Of a stretch of 64,000 bases of DNA, positions 35,717 to 50,500 are shown one piece after another (the stretch's first letter is position 1; each line of letters begins with the position of its first letter). Source of the stretch: Pelobates cultripes (Eukaryota > Chordata > Amphibia > Anura > Pelobatidae); contig OW240915.1 of assembly GCA_933207985.1 (NCBI GenBank), forward strand, positions 273,835,779 to 273,899,778, written 5' to 3'. A model generated the notes under the pieces. The model saw only the letters and a list, made by a program, of their open reading frames with translations, was not told where the DNA came from and made no database searches. The position numbers were made by a program, and so were the translations under genes.

Positions 35717-36039
35717 TTACCCAACAGTGGGGATTATTCCACTCCAGGCCATATGCAACAAGACATTAGGGAGCTCTAACAAATGTGAGTATGCATTTTT
35801 ATTTCCTGACATATTGCACTATTTTTTTGCTCTTGTGATTATGCTACATATGCATACCTGATTCGGTCGGATGTACTGCCCAGGTGCTACATCTAGAGCT
35901 AAGATATAGCTCAATACACTGTAAATGTATTTCCTTCTGTTTTTAATTTGAAAATTTGACATAGTGCACCATATATTTTTCCTCTATGTTCCCACTTGAA
36001 ATTTGACAATCCCTCCAAGGCACTTCTCCAAATTTTTCA

Positions 36040-36195
36040 TCTCCTCTACTCAAGGTGTGTGAATAAAACAGTTCTATTGCAGAACACAACGCTTCGACCT
36101 CCGCTGAGGTCTTTATCAAGCTAGCTCAGCCAAGGTTGAAATGTCTAGATGTTCTCCAATAAGACTTCCTTATTCACACACCTTGAGTGTCTGGT
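36040..36195. mobile_element. Penelope-like ends in inverted orientation
   Basis: CTCAAGGTGTGTGAATAA at 36052 and TTATTCACACACCTTGAG ending near 36187 form an inverted pair. Between them, the minus strand at 36120-36085 reads TTGATAAAGACCTC, a loop, GAGGTCGAAGCGTTG, a degenerate hammerhead with a good stem II. Confidence 0.45.
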
Positions 36196-36879
36196 ACCAG
36201 TTTTTTTTTTTTTTTTTTTTATAAAAGTGATAGAGGATCCAGTTAAGCATCTTGTTTGTGGGGAGAGAGTGGGAAACCTTTTGTTTCCATAGTGCAATTC
36301 TTGTAGTGTTTAGACATCAACCTTGTGTAATGTACCAAGACCTTAACAAATGCATGCTTCAATTCATGCCTTACCAACATCTGGTAAACAATTATTGAAA
36401 TGAATTTATTCTTCGGTTATATTTATTTCGAACCAGTTGAGATATATACATAGGTATAACTAAAAACACACACCACTGTGGTCAAACAGGTGGCCCCTAT
36501 ATTAGGGAAGGGGGAATTCAATTTATTATTTGCTGGATAGTACATGCAAGTACTACAAATGGGTTAAGCTCTTTCCTCTCAGCTGGTAAGGACAGGAGTA
36601 TCCAACTCGTAATTTAAAAAGGTTCTTTAAAAAAAAAAAAAATAAAAAAAAGAATTTTCCTTAACAGTAAACGTTTCCCCAGTCCTTTAGCTGCTAGGCA
36701 GTTTACCATTTTGGTCAGGGTTTTTTTTTTTCTTCTTACTATGAACTCATCTGCCATTAAATTTTTCATTATGATCCCCGAAGGAGTTCAGTCTCTCTCC
36801 CCATGAAAGAACCCAGATACAGCCTAAACAGTTTAGGACTCCCTTGGTTATTTTAGGATATACCCATGGACATATTCTG
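36196..36879. other. No gene seen
   Basis: AT-rich with T and A runs. No element end or exon recognised. Confidence 0.4.
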
Positions 36880-38474
36880 TTTATTTAAAATCAATATTGT
36901 TATAAATAATTAAGATCATTTTGTTTTAAGTGCACTCATCTTGTTGGTGGTAAATGGGCCTCTTTGCGGTGTTTCTGCTTTTATTGGGTGTCTTTAAAGT
37001 TACCTCTATAGGCTTGCTTACAGTGTAATAGATCTGCTTGTCATTCATGTAAAATAAATGAGAAAAAAAAAACAAACAAAAAAACACAAACACACACACT
37101 ACACAAGCGCCATTAGGGCTCAAGGGATGCAAGTACTTATAAATGCCTTGTTGTGTGCGGTTCGGCAGATTAACATGTGACTAAAAACACTGGAAATCAT
37201 GGAAAGATTTATCCTAAGAGCTTGGTGATGTTAAATCCTGACAGTCTAGCATTAGACACCCATAAGCTACACGAACAGTACTCTGGTTCCAGATATTTCA
37301 AAAGCGTTTACTGGATTCCCAATGAAAGCTAGCAAACTAATTTTGTAGGAACATATCCAAATTTACAGTCACACTGAAGTCTCTATGCAAACATTAGTAT
37401 TCGTTGTATATTTGCTTTAATAAAACCAGACACTGGTCAATACTTAAGACGTCAAAAGTAATAATAATTAGAAAAATAAAATAAAAAAATTGTAAAAATC
37501 ACATATATGTTTTATAGTAATTTACAAGAAAATGGTACACTTTTAGATACAGAGGTAGAAATACACTTTACAATGCGTGTTACTAAATCCAAGGCACAAT
37601 TGTAAAATGTTTTCTGTACAAAACATGAAAAAAAAAAAAGGAAGTTTTCTAACATAAAAAAAAAAAAAATCCCATCTTTACACCCTTAAATATTTCACAT
37701 GTACAAGTAGTGAGGATTTGTTTCAATGGCATATACATGAAGATTTTCTACATGCCAAAATGACGATATCGGGGAAGGGATCAATGCAATTCTTTCCCCA
37801 GAATTTCATGCAGTCTTCAACAACTTGTTTTTAGAGTTAAAATGTGGGCACTCTGCTATGTCCCCCCCCCCCCAAATTGCTGCTTTACAATTTATAGTTC
37901 AGCATAAATAAGAAATTTCATCATGAAAGATTGTAACCTATCAAAAAATACCAACAATGCAAAAATAAAAAATTGCATTAAAAAGAAACAAAAATGTGCT
38001 AAAAACCTATTTTTTTAACTCCAGATAATTAGAGAATTTCCATTCAAACATCTAAAAATGGAACTAGAATTATATGAAGTTTTATTAATCCTTTTAAAAT
38101 ACATGTTAGTGTAACAGTGTGTTTAAAGAAATGGATTTGCTACACTTTACTGTATGTACAGTACCACTAAAGAAGCAAATTTATTGCTACGATTATGCTT
38201 TATATTATACCCTTATTGGTCACATTTTGCTAGAACTCTAAAGTCAAATGTACAGTGTATAGAACAGGGCTGGGAAGGGAAAGCCTCATGGGAATATGAT
38301 GTTCAGTCCATGAGCTGAGATGCCACAATGCTGTAGGAATAATGGACACACATCATACGGATGCACAAGTGCTTCTCCCAATTCAGTCAGTCAATTTGTT
38401 GACTGTGCAGTACATTAAATGTCAGTCTAAGCACAAAACACAAAAATAGGAGTTACACGAAGTAGACAAAAAGG
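36880..38474 (-). other. rdh10: Probable rdh10 3' untranslated region and 3' flank
   Basis: This stretch follows the rdh10 stop and holds no recognisable repeat except short A or T runs, which suits a long AT-rich 3'UTR. On the minus strand, AATAAA hexamers lie at 38185-38180, 38086-38081, 36985-36980 and 36885-36880. The first two would give a 3'UTR of about 300-410 nt, the last two one of about 1.5 kb. I cannot tell which is used, so the lower border is a guess. Confidence 0.5.
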
Positions 38475-38598
38475 TTAAATTCCATTTTTAGCTTCATTGT
38501 TGTTCGTGGCTTGTTTCCTTTGAGCGATGAAAGGGTACATGCATTTATCTGCTCCTAGAAACCGGTACATGCAGACCACAGCTTCAAACGGCAGGATG
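38475..38598 (-). CDS. rdh10: rdh10 coding exon 6 (residues 301-341, stop)
   Basis: The acceptor TTCTTCCAG is followed by a base that completes Ser301, then [20 protein letters not shown] and the conserved tail [18 protein letters not shown], with TAA at 38477-38475. The C-terminal 40 residues include a hydrophobic segment that in RDH10 contributes to membrane and lipid-droplet association. A 4.06-kb intron separates it from exon 5. Confidence 0.96.
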
Positions 38599-41500
38599 CT
38601 GGAAGAAAAGAAGATGATTTGTCAGTACATATACAACATATGGGAAACCTAAAATCTAAAGTTATTCTTAAAGGACCACTCTAGGCACCCAGACCACTTC
38701 AGCTTAATGAAGTGGTCTGGGTGCCAGGTCCAGCTAGGGTTGACCAATTTTTTTTTTATAAAACATAGCAGTTTCAGAGAAACTGCTATGCTTATAAATG
38801 GGTTAATCTTTCCCCCAAAGCCTTTAGTGGCTGTCTCATTGACAGCCGCTAAAGGCGCTTGCGTGCTTCTCACTGTGAAAAATCACAGTGAGAGCACGCA
38901 AGCGTCCATAGGAAAGCATTGATAATGCTTTCCTATGCGACCGGCTGAATGCGCGCGCAGCTGTTGCCGCGCGTGCGCATTCAGCCGACGGGGAGGAATG
39001 GAGGAGGATAGCTCCCCGCCCAGCGCTGGAGAAAGGTAAGTTTTACCCCTTTTCCCCTTTCCAGAGCCGGGCGGGAGGGGGACCCTGAGGGTGGGGGCAC
39101 CCTCAGGGCACTATAGTGCCAGGAAAACGAGTATGTTTTCCTGGCACTATAGTGGTCCTTTAATACAAATTATATACTGGCAAAGTGGGACTAGTGGCAG
39201 TAACATGCAGATAGGAAATTAAGACCACTGTAACTTTTCCCCCTGTATCATGCTCTTTGCGACCCGTGGCATTTCCTTAAGTCACGCACAAGAAGATCTT
39301 CAAAAGAGAAAATTGTCACTCCTCTGAAATTTACAATATTGAATTAAACCTTAAAAGGCATCTATAACACTTTAACCTTTGTAAATTCAGATGCTCTATT
39401 TTCCTCCAACTTTAGATTTAAGAAATTGTGTCATAATCTAATTCAAACATGGTAAACACAGGGCCAGTGTTAATATTGTCGACTCACAATTTTAGTGGGC
39501 TAAAACAATTCAGATGACTAAAATAGCTTTTTAGTCGAAAGACTATGACTAAAGCTAAATTTAAATTTGCTGCCAAAACTAACACTGCACAGCGGGACTG
39601 TGAAAGGGGCAAAAGAGACAGATCAGGGCTTGGCAGAGAGACACCTAGAGGGGCAGGGAAGAAAAATAAAAGTCAGATAGAGGGTTTAACTAAACCCATT
39701 TTCTCAACTGAAGATTTAGTCAACTAAAACGTCTCGATTCAAAAGCCCATAACTAAAACTAGATTGAAATTTGCCGCCAAAATGAACACTACTCAGGGCA
39801 CACATTGCTCCGTCGCACTCTTATGGGGTGAATTACTAGATGCCAGGGCTAAAAAAAAAAAAAATAAAAAAAAAAAAAAAAATTTTACTCGCTAATGGCT
39901 AGTGGAAATTTTGAGCCCTGTAGTACACCATACACCAACATTCAGGAGGGAGTTTTTGCAATATTATTTTCAGATAAGGGATGTCGCTACCAGTAATCAC
40001 ATCTATACATTTCATGGTCTTCTTCACATGTAATTCGGTTGTAAAGCAGTAGTAAAACCAAGTCAGCATTAAGGGATAGTCTTTTCAATAAAATATTGAT
40101 TTACTTAACACCATTTTGTTTTGTTGGGTTAGATGCGCTGTTTAATGAAGTAAATAATAATAAATAAAGTATTTAACCAAGAAAGGTACACTCAGATTAC
40201 TCTGGTTTTCAAGTACATCTGTGCCAGGATTTGAACCTGCGAACCAAGGGTTCAACAGATTCTACTGATAATGCATTAGCCCACTGAGCTATCTCACCGG
40301 CCTTTGAGAAGTTTGTATTTGCATTTTTACCCCACATTTACAGACATCTGATCGCTTTACATTAGCACAAACCTTATGCTCACACATGTTTTACGGTACG
40401 TGAGAAAAGCATTATGGATCTCACATTTGAAAATAAATCAGTACTCCACCAGTGTGGCTGTTTAATGTGACAAATACAGGACACAGGTATTAAACATATC
40501 CTGCAGTTTCAGGGTCACAACTTAAATCTTTTGTGTAGCAGTTTTGGTGTGGAGACGGTCTGTATATTTACAGATCTGGCATACATTTTAAAATAAATAA
40601 TTAAAGGGAATAATAAAGGGAAACTATAGTCACCAGAACAACTACAGCAACTACATATATTTGTTCTGGTGAGTAGTATCATTCCCTTCAGGCTTTTTGC
40701 AGTAAACACGGTTTTTAGAGAAAATGCAGTTTTTACATTTCAGCCTAGGGATAACTCCAGTGGCCACTCCTCAGATGGCTACTAGAGGTGCGTCATGTGG
40801 CAGTGCTGCACACTACGCAGTACTGCCATTCATTGTCTTTACTCTCTGCATGTCTCACACACACACATAAGTCGGTTGTGGTGTGCAGGAACCAACGCTA
40901 CAGTAGGCCTGTAATAAAGAGGGCATACCATAGGGGTATATAATAGTAGATGTAGGTAGAGGGGGTGGAGGGAAGGGGCCTGCAAATCGCCAGCCTAGTA
41001 ACGGTATGGGAATCACTTAAACACAACTACAGGCCCAGAGATAGAGTGAATATGTATGTATGTATGTACGTACATACATATACACACAGTTAAACATATA
41101 TACATTTAAATATACACATATAGACAGTCCAACTCCTTTTACGCACCTCTGTGTGCACAGTGTGATTTAGGCCAAATCTTGGGGTCCATATCTGAGCACC
41201 CCTTTGTCCCTTCCAGACCTGCCATCAGCCCCAAGCGCAACCACTGCATTCAGCCATTCAGGGTCTCCTCCCTCTGCATGCAGACACTGAACTTTCCTCA
41301 TAGAGATGCATTGATTCAATTCATCTCTATGAGAAGATGCTGACTGGCCATGGCTGTGTAACTTGTGCTGGCTCTGCCCCTGATCTGCCTCCTTGACAGT
41401 CTCAGACAATCATATGGGGAAGCATTGTGATTGGCTCATTCCACCACTTCTGATGTCAGCAGACAGGTAAGAAGCAGTAGATGCAGACTTGAATACAAGT

Positions 41501-44500
41501 AAGAATTTACTATAATTAGGGAGGCAAGAGGAAGCCAGGGGCGGCTAGATGATGGTTTTAACACTATATGTCAGGAATACTTGTTTTCCTGACACTATAT
41601 ACCACCCTTTGGACCCCTCCACCCTCAGGGTCCCCCTCCCTTGGCGCTGTAGAGGTTAAAACCCCTTCAGCCACTTACCTTTATCCAGCGGTGACCTCTC
41701 CTCCCACGCCGACGTCAGCTCCCGAGTGAAGCGGAATGCGCATGCGCGGCAAGAGCAGCGCGCGCATTCAAACAGTCCATAGGAAAGTATTTCTCAATGC
41801 TTTCCTATGGACGTACTGCACGCTGGATGCGAATTTTGCATCCAGTGTCGCAGAAGAGCCTCTAGCGACTGTCAGGAAGACAGCCACTAGAGGTTGGATT
41901 AACCCTGCAATGTAAACATAGCAGTTTCAGATTTACATCGGAAGGGTTAAAACCTGGGGGACTTGGCACCCTGACCACTTCATGGAGCTGAAGTGGTCTG
42001 GGTGACTATAGTGTCCCTTTAACTTTGGAACAATAATGTCAACTTTGAAATACACTACTTGTACTTACAAAAATCAGAATGCAGTCTTGCGTACATAATT
42101 ATGATGATCAAAATAATGTTTTCTGATCTATGTCTACTGAAGAGGCTGAAGCTGAAAGAAGTACAACTGTGGAAACAGTCTGGAACCCCCCACTTGAATG
42201 TTTATTCATACAAAATGATGATGCTTTATGTTCTGTATATGTTATGAATGTGGTGCTGAATGGAAAGGGAGTGAGGAACTCCACCAACAAAGTAGGAGGT
42301 AAACTCGGCAATCACAAAGATCGACCGTAGATTACACGGCAGAAACATAGAATAAAATCTATTTCATACAAAGGAGGTTTGGCGTATTTCCCAGACACTG
42401 GACCGATTTAACAAGACATTACTTGTAACATATCTGGATTAGTATACAAGATCTACATGTTGTTCATCGAGGAACATTATAATACATAAACTAAAAAATA
42501 ATTAGCAATTAAAATAAAACACAACAATCACTATAATGGAATTTTGCACAATCTTACATTTTCAGGAGCACCAACCACTAAGCACTAGACACAGTCAGAA
42601 AACATTCACCCCAATAAGGTTAATTTAAAAAATATAAAAACCAATACATAATTACCTTTTCATGCAGGTCACCATGTACAAGAGACGAGGAGTACAGATC
42701 ATAGGCTGGTCTGTAAGGATCGCTCTCATAGCCTGCTTCACACAGTAATCTGGTTTCAAGGGTGGGAGGAAGGGCTCAATTTCTTTCCTGAAAGATAAAA
42801 TGTTTCAGTGAGTTTTATTTACACATTCCAGCTCCACGTTTGCCCTGATACTTCATAACACGATAGAATAATGAGGTGCACCTGGATGGGTGCTGGGTTG
42901 GCTGCCCAAACGGCATTGTCTGGAGAAGCTCAGTGAAGACAGACATTTGGAAGAATATTAGCAGACCCCTTAAAAATACTTATTCCTCAGAGGGTTAGTG
43001 GGCACATGCAACAAAGCTTCCCAGCTTTAAAAAAAAAAAAAAAAAAAAATAATAATAAGGCAGCTTTTCCCTCATATCCATTCCAAAACAGCATATTACA
43101 GTATATTTGGCAGAGGAGGTGAATTTAAAAGTTTTAGACACAGATCAAAAAATATTTTCTTTTTAATTTAATGGATAAATAATAGGGAAAGCCGACCACA
43201 AAAAATCAAGAATGTTATGCTTTTATTTGTAGTTTTTTTTTTTTTTTTTAAACTCAACAGTAGAACATGCAATATAATACATTCTATGCATTTTAGGATT
43301 TGAAAGCATGAACCAGTGAAGACCAAACTAGAAGTGTGTTAAAAGTGCAAAGTAATCATCATTCCGTGTGGATACTAACCTGATTCTGCAGCCACGGAAC
43401 ATGCCAGTGTCAACCAGATAAGGACAAACCAATGTAGTTTTAATCCCATCTTTGTCTGCCGCTTTCAGTTCATGGCTGAGAGATTCATGGAAGCCCACAG
43501 CACCAAACTTGCTGGCACAGTAATCCTGTGGAAGGGGAAATAAATAAATGCATTGTGTATTAATATATCCCTTATAAGAAGGAATGAGCATGCAGGACAA
43601 ATTTTGTATAGCTAGATACAAATCTACACAAGTAAATAAATGAACATGGAGGGACGGTCACATTCAAGACAAGTATCCCGAAAATATTAATTCACCAAGA
43701 ACTATTACAATGACCAAATTTCCGTTAACTAGTTTATCAGCACCAATTAGTACATACCAGGACATAATGCTCATCACTTCCTTAGCAGGTCTTAGTAAAT
43801 TCGTAAAATACGACCTCAGATGAACACCTCATGACATGACACCGTGTCATAGTTACATAGCTGAAAAGTTCAGCCTTCCTCACATTTGTTTTTTTGCTGT
43901 GGATTGTTTTAACAAAAATAAAGCCAAAATGAGGAAAATCCATGTGTGAAAAAGTACACCGCATAATTCAGAGCCACCTTTAGCAGTAATAACTTGAAGT
44001 CATTTCTTCCTGTATGACTTTATAAGGATCTCACATAGTTGTCACATCTTCAGTTCATTGAAGTTTGCTGGCATTTGTTGATTTAAAAAAAAAAAAAAAA
44101 AACCCCATCATGACAAGTGTAATATGTCATGTGTTGTTCATCTGAAGTTGTATTTACCCAACTTTAAGATTTAAAGACCTGCTAAGGAACAGATTATGTC
44201 CTGAAAGAGACAATTCCCAAATCCAGATGTTTTAGACAACATATCCCATGATGCACGGGTAAAAAAAAAATAAATATATATATATATAGTCCATAATAGC
44301 TGGCACACCTTATCCATAAGGACGCAACCCACAGCGGGTTGCTAGATTAGAACATTCTATATGGAAGGAAATGGAACAAACCTCAACTCCTGCGGTGCTG
44401 AACAATCCCAATGAGCTGGCAACAGTAACAATATGTCCATGATTCATTTCCATCATTTTGGGGAGGAATGCCTTTGTGGTCTAAGAGAGGAGAGAGAAAA

Positions 44501-47500
44501 AAAAAAAAAAAGAGAAAGGAGGAGATGTGGTTAATGAGGATTCTTTATTTGTGTTATCTAAGATTTCACAGGCAACTAAAGAGAGATTTAGCCCAAACAA
44601 ATGCTATCATTATATTTCACATCCGCTTACCATATAACAACAGTATGTAAAACGATAATGCTAATCAATGCACTCCTTGGGGTTTCATTTAAACCCATTT
44701 TCTGGCAAATAAAACTGAGGGAGAAAAATAAATAAAATAAAATCTACTCTGCTTAATCCCTTCAATGTTATAGCAAAAATGTTAGGCATGCATGTTTCCA
44801 GATATGTTTAATCTGCATTGATCTGAAAATGGGCAGTCCTTGACGAGTGTTCCCGACAGGACTTTGTTTTTAGATTTGTACCATTTCGGAGTTTGGATTT
44901 AGTTCTAGTTTTGCTGATCTTGACTACATCTGAATTACTTCCAATAGAGAGAGCAGAGGATAATTAACACAAACTGGAACTAATGCCCGAAAACTACAAG
45001 CATGGAATGGGCGCAAAGTGAAGCATTAATAACTAAACACCATAAACAGCAGGCGTCTGGAGCCCTTAGGAGAACATTAGGTCAAGAGAGACATGGATGG
45101 ATCTGGACCCAAAAAAGGGTTTTTTTTTTTTTTTTTTAAAAGAATGCCAGTTTATGAAATCAGCATTTCTTCTATACTGGTTGAGAATGATATTACACTA
45201 AAAGACTGTCATGTTCCTTATTGCATTAAGGTTTAGAATGGCAAAAAACAAAACACACAATACCTCCCCGCCCCTTAAACCCCCGTCCTAAAAATAAATA
45301 AATTATAAATAAAAAAAAAATAAAAAAAATAAAAATAAAAAAAAAAACACACAAAACACACAAACAGACTTAAAGAAACACTAAGCACCATAACTACCAA
45401 ACCTTGCTATAGTAGTTATGGTGACAAGAGTGTCCTGGCACGTCCCCATTGTAAATTAGTCACTGGGTTGTTTTTTTTAAAACGCAGTTTGACTTACCTA
45501 GCCTCCACTATCTTGCGCCAGACGCCCTAAGTAGCAACGTCTGTTACCTCACCTGAACTAAGAGTGTTAGTCACTTTTACTCCCCAGTTATTACTTGTTT
45601 TGTAGTTAGAGAAAAGCTTCACCTGCAAGATCATATTGAGATTTGTTTACTGGGGCACTTTTCATTACAACACAGCTGTCTATTTCTGCAATGTAATGCA
45701 GTCATTATTAGAGTGATCAATAAAAAGGATTTATGTAAAAGATTCTACCCATCCATAGCAAACAGTCCCTATGATGTATAGAATCAAATCTATAGGAGGT
45801 TTTAAAACAAATAGACGAAATGCAAGTCCAACGGGTATTCTTATTTGAAATCTTTTAAAGACTTGGCTCCACTGGTTATATTTAAATGCAGTTCTCCTAT
45901 AACGAAGCCAAGACAAACAGGTAGTTTTGAGATCTCCCGGCACTTTTAAAGGATTTCCAAGCAATTCTTTGATGCATACTTAATTTCTGGCTAACAAGAT
46001 TATCACTGTGTCCCCTGAAATCAAATCTGCTGTAATTTCCAAACTCTTTTGGTGCCAACTGCTGAGCACAGAGAAATCATTGTAACGTAATCAACAAACT
46101 CCTGAGAACCATCTTGTGTTTGTTTAAGACCAAACAAAGTTCTGTGATTGCTATGTCCTTCCTTCCAACGCAGTATTGTTAAGACACTTGCCAGCTCAGA
46201 AACAAAACAAGAGAAGGAATAAAATTAAAATTTGTAGATATCTATCCACACACTTCTAAAACTTCATTAGAGAAAACCAAAAAACGCAACAGAGGAAAAA
46301 AAAAAAAAAAAAAAAAAACACAGGATTATCCACCAGATGTTGCTAGCTATAACCACTGCAGAATGTACCCGATTTCGACTGTGCATGAAGCAAAGGGGGG
46401 AGAAATAAAACATTTAATTATTCTCTACATGGTTTTTGTCTAACTTTTTCCACATGTTCTTTTGCGCAGCACTGGATTTGTTGTTTAACACCTGCAGGTT
46501 TGTCCTGCGAATGGAGGCTTAAGATAGACAGCTGGCAAAAGGCAGAATTCACAAAAGTCTGCCTTCCTACGCTCTATCCTTTATTCCAAGACAGTCTCAT
46601 GAAGTGGGCATTATAACAAAACTATTAAAAATGAATTCAGTTAGTAAACCATCTGAAAATGGAGAATCGTGCTATAATATGTAAAACAGCCTGTACAGAT
46701 AACACCTCCATCGCAAAGTATACATGCACACCTTAAAATGTCCAGGCTTACGAGATAGACATTTCACAGACAACACTGCAACGTTTTTTTTCTTCCTGTA
46801 AATAAGAATACTGCAATAATGCAGCCATACATTTTTGTAAGGTATTTCATGACAATAACTCCAAGGTATCACCTTCTTAAACACATGTACTGAAATACAA
46901 AAAAAAAAATTGTTTTATTGCCTGTAGAGGCCAATGTTGGTATATTGTTATAGATTTACCATGGACCAGGTCATATAGTCATCCATAACCTTGACCCTTA
47001 AATACAAACAAACCTAGAACCAAGCCAAAGGCATTTCTTTGACAGAGTCCAGAGATAAATGTACAGACAGTATGGGGTGGGGTGAAATAAAATAACTTTA
47101 ATTAAAAGTATATTTAGTAGGTTAAGAAGAAAAGCCTCCCACACTTCGACTTAAAGCAAAGATAATTGCAGCACACTTAATCTTTGTGCGTACAGATCGG
47201 TAGGTGTGCAGGAAGAGACAAATTCTCACTTGACTTGTATACTTGTAATCCCCAGTGCTTGTCACTACCCTTACATGCACACACCAGTAATTAATTACTT
47301 ATTAGACACAAAAGTGTGAAACTAAACAAGCGTTTACATGTCACTTCATAGCTTTAGTAATTGGTTCTCAACGTTTTTGTTTATGGCAAATTAACTTCTA
47401 ACAGTATACCACTTCTTCCCACCCCTTCCCCAAATTCTTTAGCGCTTTTCTCTTGGTGTTTTTAATGAAACAAAACAGAGGAAAGGTTTAGTCGCACAAA

Positions 47501-50500
47501 AGGCTGCCACAGCTGTGGTGTCAAGACAAATTAGGCAAAAAATAAAAGCAAATGGAGAAACTGGGAAATAATGTTCTGTGAGCAATGGGCAGTTTCTTAA
47601 TTAAATTCTAAGAAGACGAGGTCTAAAAAAAATAATTTAAAAAAAAATAAAAAAATTAAAAAAAAAATTGTACAAGCTGTGGATGTTTTTACAAATTAAC
47701 CCTCTGACTATAAGAAAGGTAAGGGTACGGCATCTGGTAGAGAATAAGTTGAAGGTGTGTGTATATGGGAACAACGAAGCATAAGCATGTTTTCCTTATG
47801 TAGAGGGTTTTTTTTCCTGCACAATAGACTAGTTAATGGAACTCACATGCTAACAGAACAGGTTCTTGAAGCAGAAAGTAGAATATCCTGTTTTGGCAGA
47901 AATAAATAAATCAGGCTCTTTGATCAATTGGTGTGTAGGCTGTACATGTAATGACATACAGTCATGAGAATAACTATATAGAGTTGTTTAAATGTTTTTT
48001 TAAATTTTTTTTTAAACAAAAAAAGAACCGATCTTTAAATTTACAGACAGAGTTTACAGGCAAACTTTGAAATAATTCACTGCTCATAATATCCCTTGAA
48101 AAAAAAATAAAAATAATAATTTCTCCAATACCCAAGTTTTTATCTAGAACTAGATTAGTACCACAACAGGTGAGCTTAAACTAGATACATTATCAGAGGC
48201 AGCTAAAGTTTGCGCAAAATAACTGAATAGTAGATAGTATATATAGAGTACCACCTGAGCAATTATTTATGATAATAAACAGATTTGATTAAACAAATCG
48301 TGTGTTCTTGCCAAGGAATGAGTAATACATTCAATGTTTAACAACTGCTTGTTTGTGACACTGTCTTTTATGACAGAAGACAGAAATTATTTAATGCATC
48401 AGGGATGCGCACAACGTATTTGCCAGAAATTGATTAAAATCATCAGCGAGGCCATAAGTTTGTATCACTTCCTATTTAGAAAGCAACCTAATTTTACATA
48501 TCTAGAACATAGATCCAAAAAAAACACACACACCACACACACTCCTTCATCATCTTTAAGCGATAATCAGCCTGCCACAGATATTTCAGATGTCAGTGAG
48601 GGCCAAACATACCAAGATTTCAGGTAAAAAACAAAAACACAATGTAATATGGCCTGTGAAGTTATTGAAGGCAACCTTGTCCCCTCAATGTCAAATAGTC
48701 AACCCATTTTAGAAAAAGTTTGACTTCTTAAAGGGACACTATAGCCACCAGAACAACTTACATTTAGTGTCTCTACCCTCTGCATTGAGACACTGAACTT
48801 TCCTAACAGATATGACACGCTCAGCCAACCCAATGCTTTTCTATGGGAAAGCATTGTGATTGGCGGAGATCACTTCTGACGTCAGCCAAGAAGGCAGATC
48901 AGGGGCAGAACCAGCATCAGCAGACTGAAATAAAGGCATGAATTTACTATTTTAGCTAATCTTTGCGAGACAATTTTCCCTCCTTACTGGAGAACCAGAC
49001 CAGGGTACTCCTGGCATCATAACCACTAAAGCATGCTGTAATGGTTATGATGATGATGAGAGTAACCTTTAAGTCAGTCATTCTGAATGTTTTGGGTTGT
49101 GTTTTTCTTCCCAGGAAGCAATAAACATGCACAGCTATTACATGATCTGCCTGTTATTTTGACAAGCAGATCATGGTTTTAGATTGTTAAATGCACAGGA
49201 GGTGATATCTATGGTTTACTTTCAGTAATACACAATGCATGGTTCCCAAGACAAACAACCAAACAAAAACCCCACACAATTTCACAGAGAAAGATAAAGG
49301 TGCATAACAGTATGGGAAAACATTGCCATTCTGGAGACCTTTATAAACTCCTTGATTGCCATGATCCAGAATCTCTCAATAGCATTATTTTTACATAATT
49401 TTTGTTTCAACACCCATTATGCATCAAATTAAACATAGCCGATGTGAAGAGGTGCTTATTTATCCTTACTAAGCTTTCTGGGTATGACCACTGCTCGTTT
49501 GTGTTGCATTTCCTCCTAGAAAGGATGGCCTAAAGGAAAGGCCCATAAACTTTTGTCCACATTCCTTACAGGCTTGTCAAGACAGTATGGGATCAAGAGG
49601 TCCAATACCATTTCCAAGATAAGGCAAGGACCTGCTGCCACTTGTGAGAACAATTGAGATGGACTACTACTTGAATAGTTAGCAATGTAGTTAATTTTTT
49701 TTTAAGATATAAGTTCTTAGTCTACAAAAGGAACCTATTAAATAAAAATACCTATTAAAAAAAACAAAACTGAATAAACATGATTTGAGATTAAGAAATA
49801 TTGGTACAACTTTATACAGCTATGTCAGAAAGAGAAACATAAGCAAACAAACTGGACTATTTTCCTAAAGAGAGATATTTGGAGGTAAAAAAAAAACCAA
49901 AAAACAACCTAGCACTCCAACAATCAGCGCTCTCAAATCCTCCTACCCCCTGTTAAATAAAAAATAAATAAATAATAATAAAAAAAAAAAAAAAAAAGTT
50001 TAGACTGTTGATACTACACAGCAATAACAAACCTAAAAAAAAAAAAAAAAAAAATACATAATTTCTAATAGTCCATGAATAAATTTCAATCAGATATTGA
50101 TATATAATGTTAGCTGACAATTAAACAAGTGGTAAATGAACACTAACAATCACATTTTTCAAGGTGTCTATCACTGTCTAGAACTTGCCATACCCCAGCT
50201 GCTGGAAATAAAATCTGGTTTCATGAAATCCGTTTGTTACCAGTGAAATTGGCTGCATCCATCCTGCAGATGGCTTTCGTCATAGGAGGTGCTACATGAC
50301 ATTGGGAGATGCTTGTAGACATCTGTTCTTTGCCCAGTGGAGCAAGTTCATTATATTTCACAAATTTACGTCAATTTCCTCTCATTTGGGATATAAAATC
50401 CTTAAAGACCAATGTTAAAGTGACATATGGTTTGTGGTTATAGGACAAACGCTGAGGAAATGATCAATTATACACCAGTGACTCACACTTCCAAAACAAG

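Noticed and set aside
40227..40302. A working tRNA gene
   Set aside because: A and B boxes are present, but the acceptor stem does not close and the sequence continues into a SINE body and AT-rich tail.
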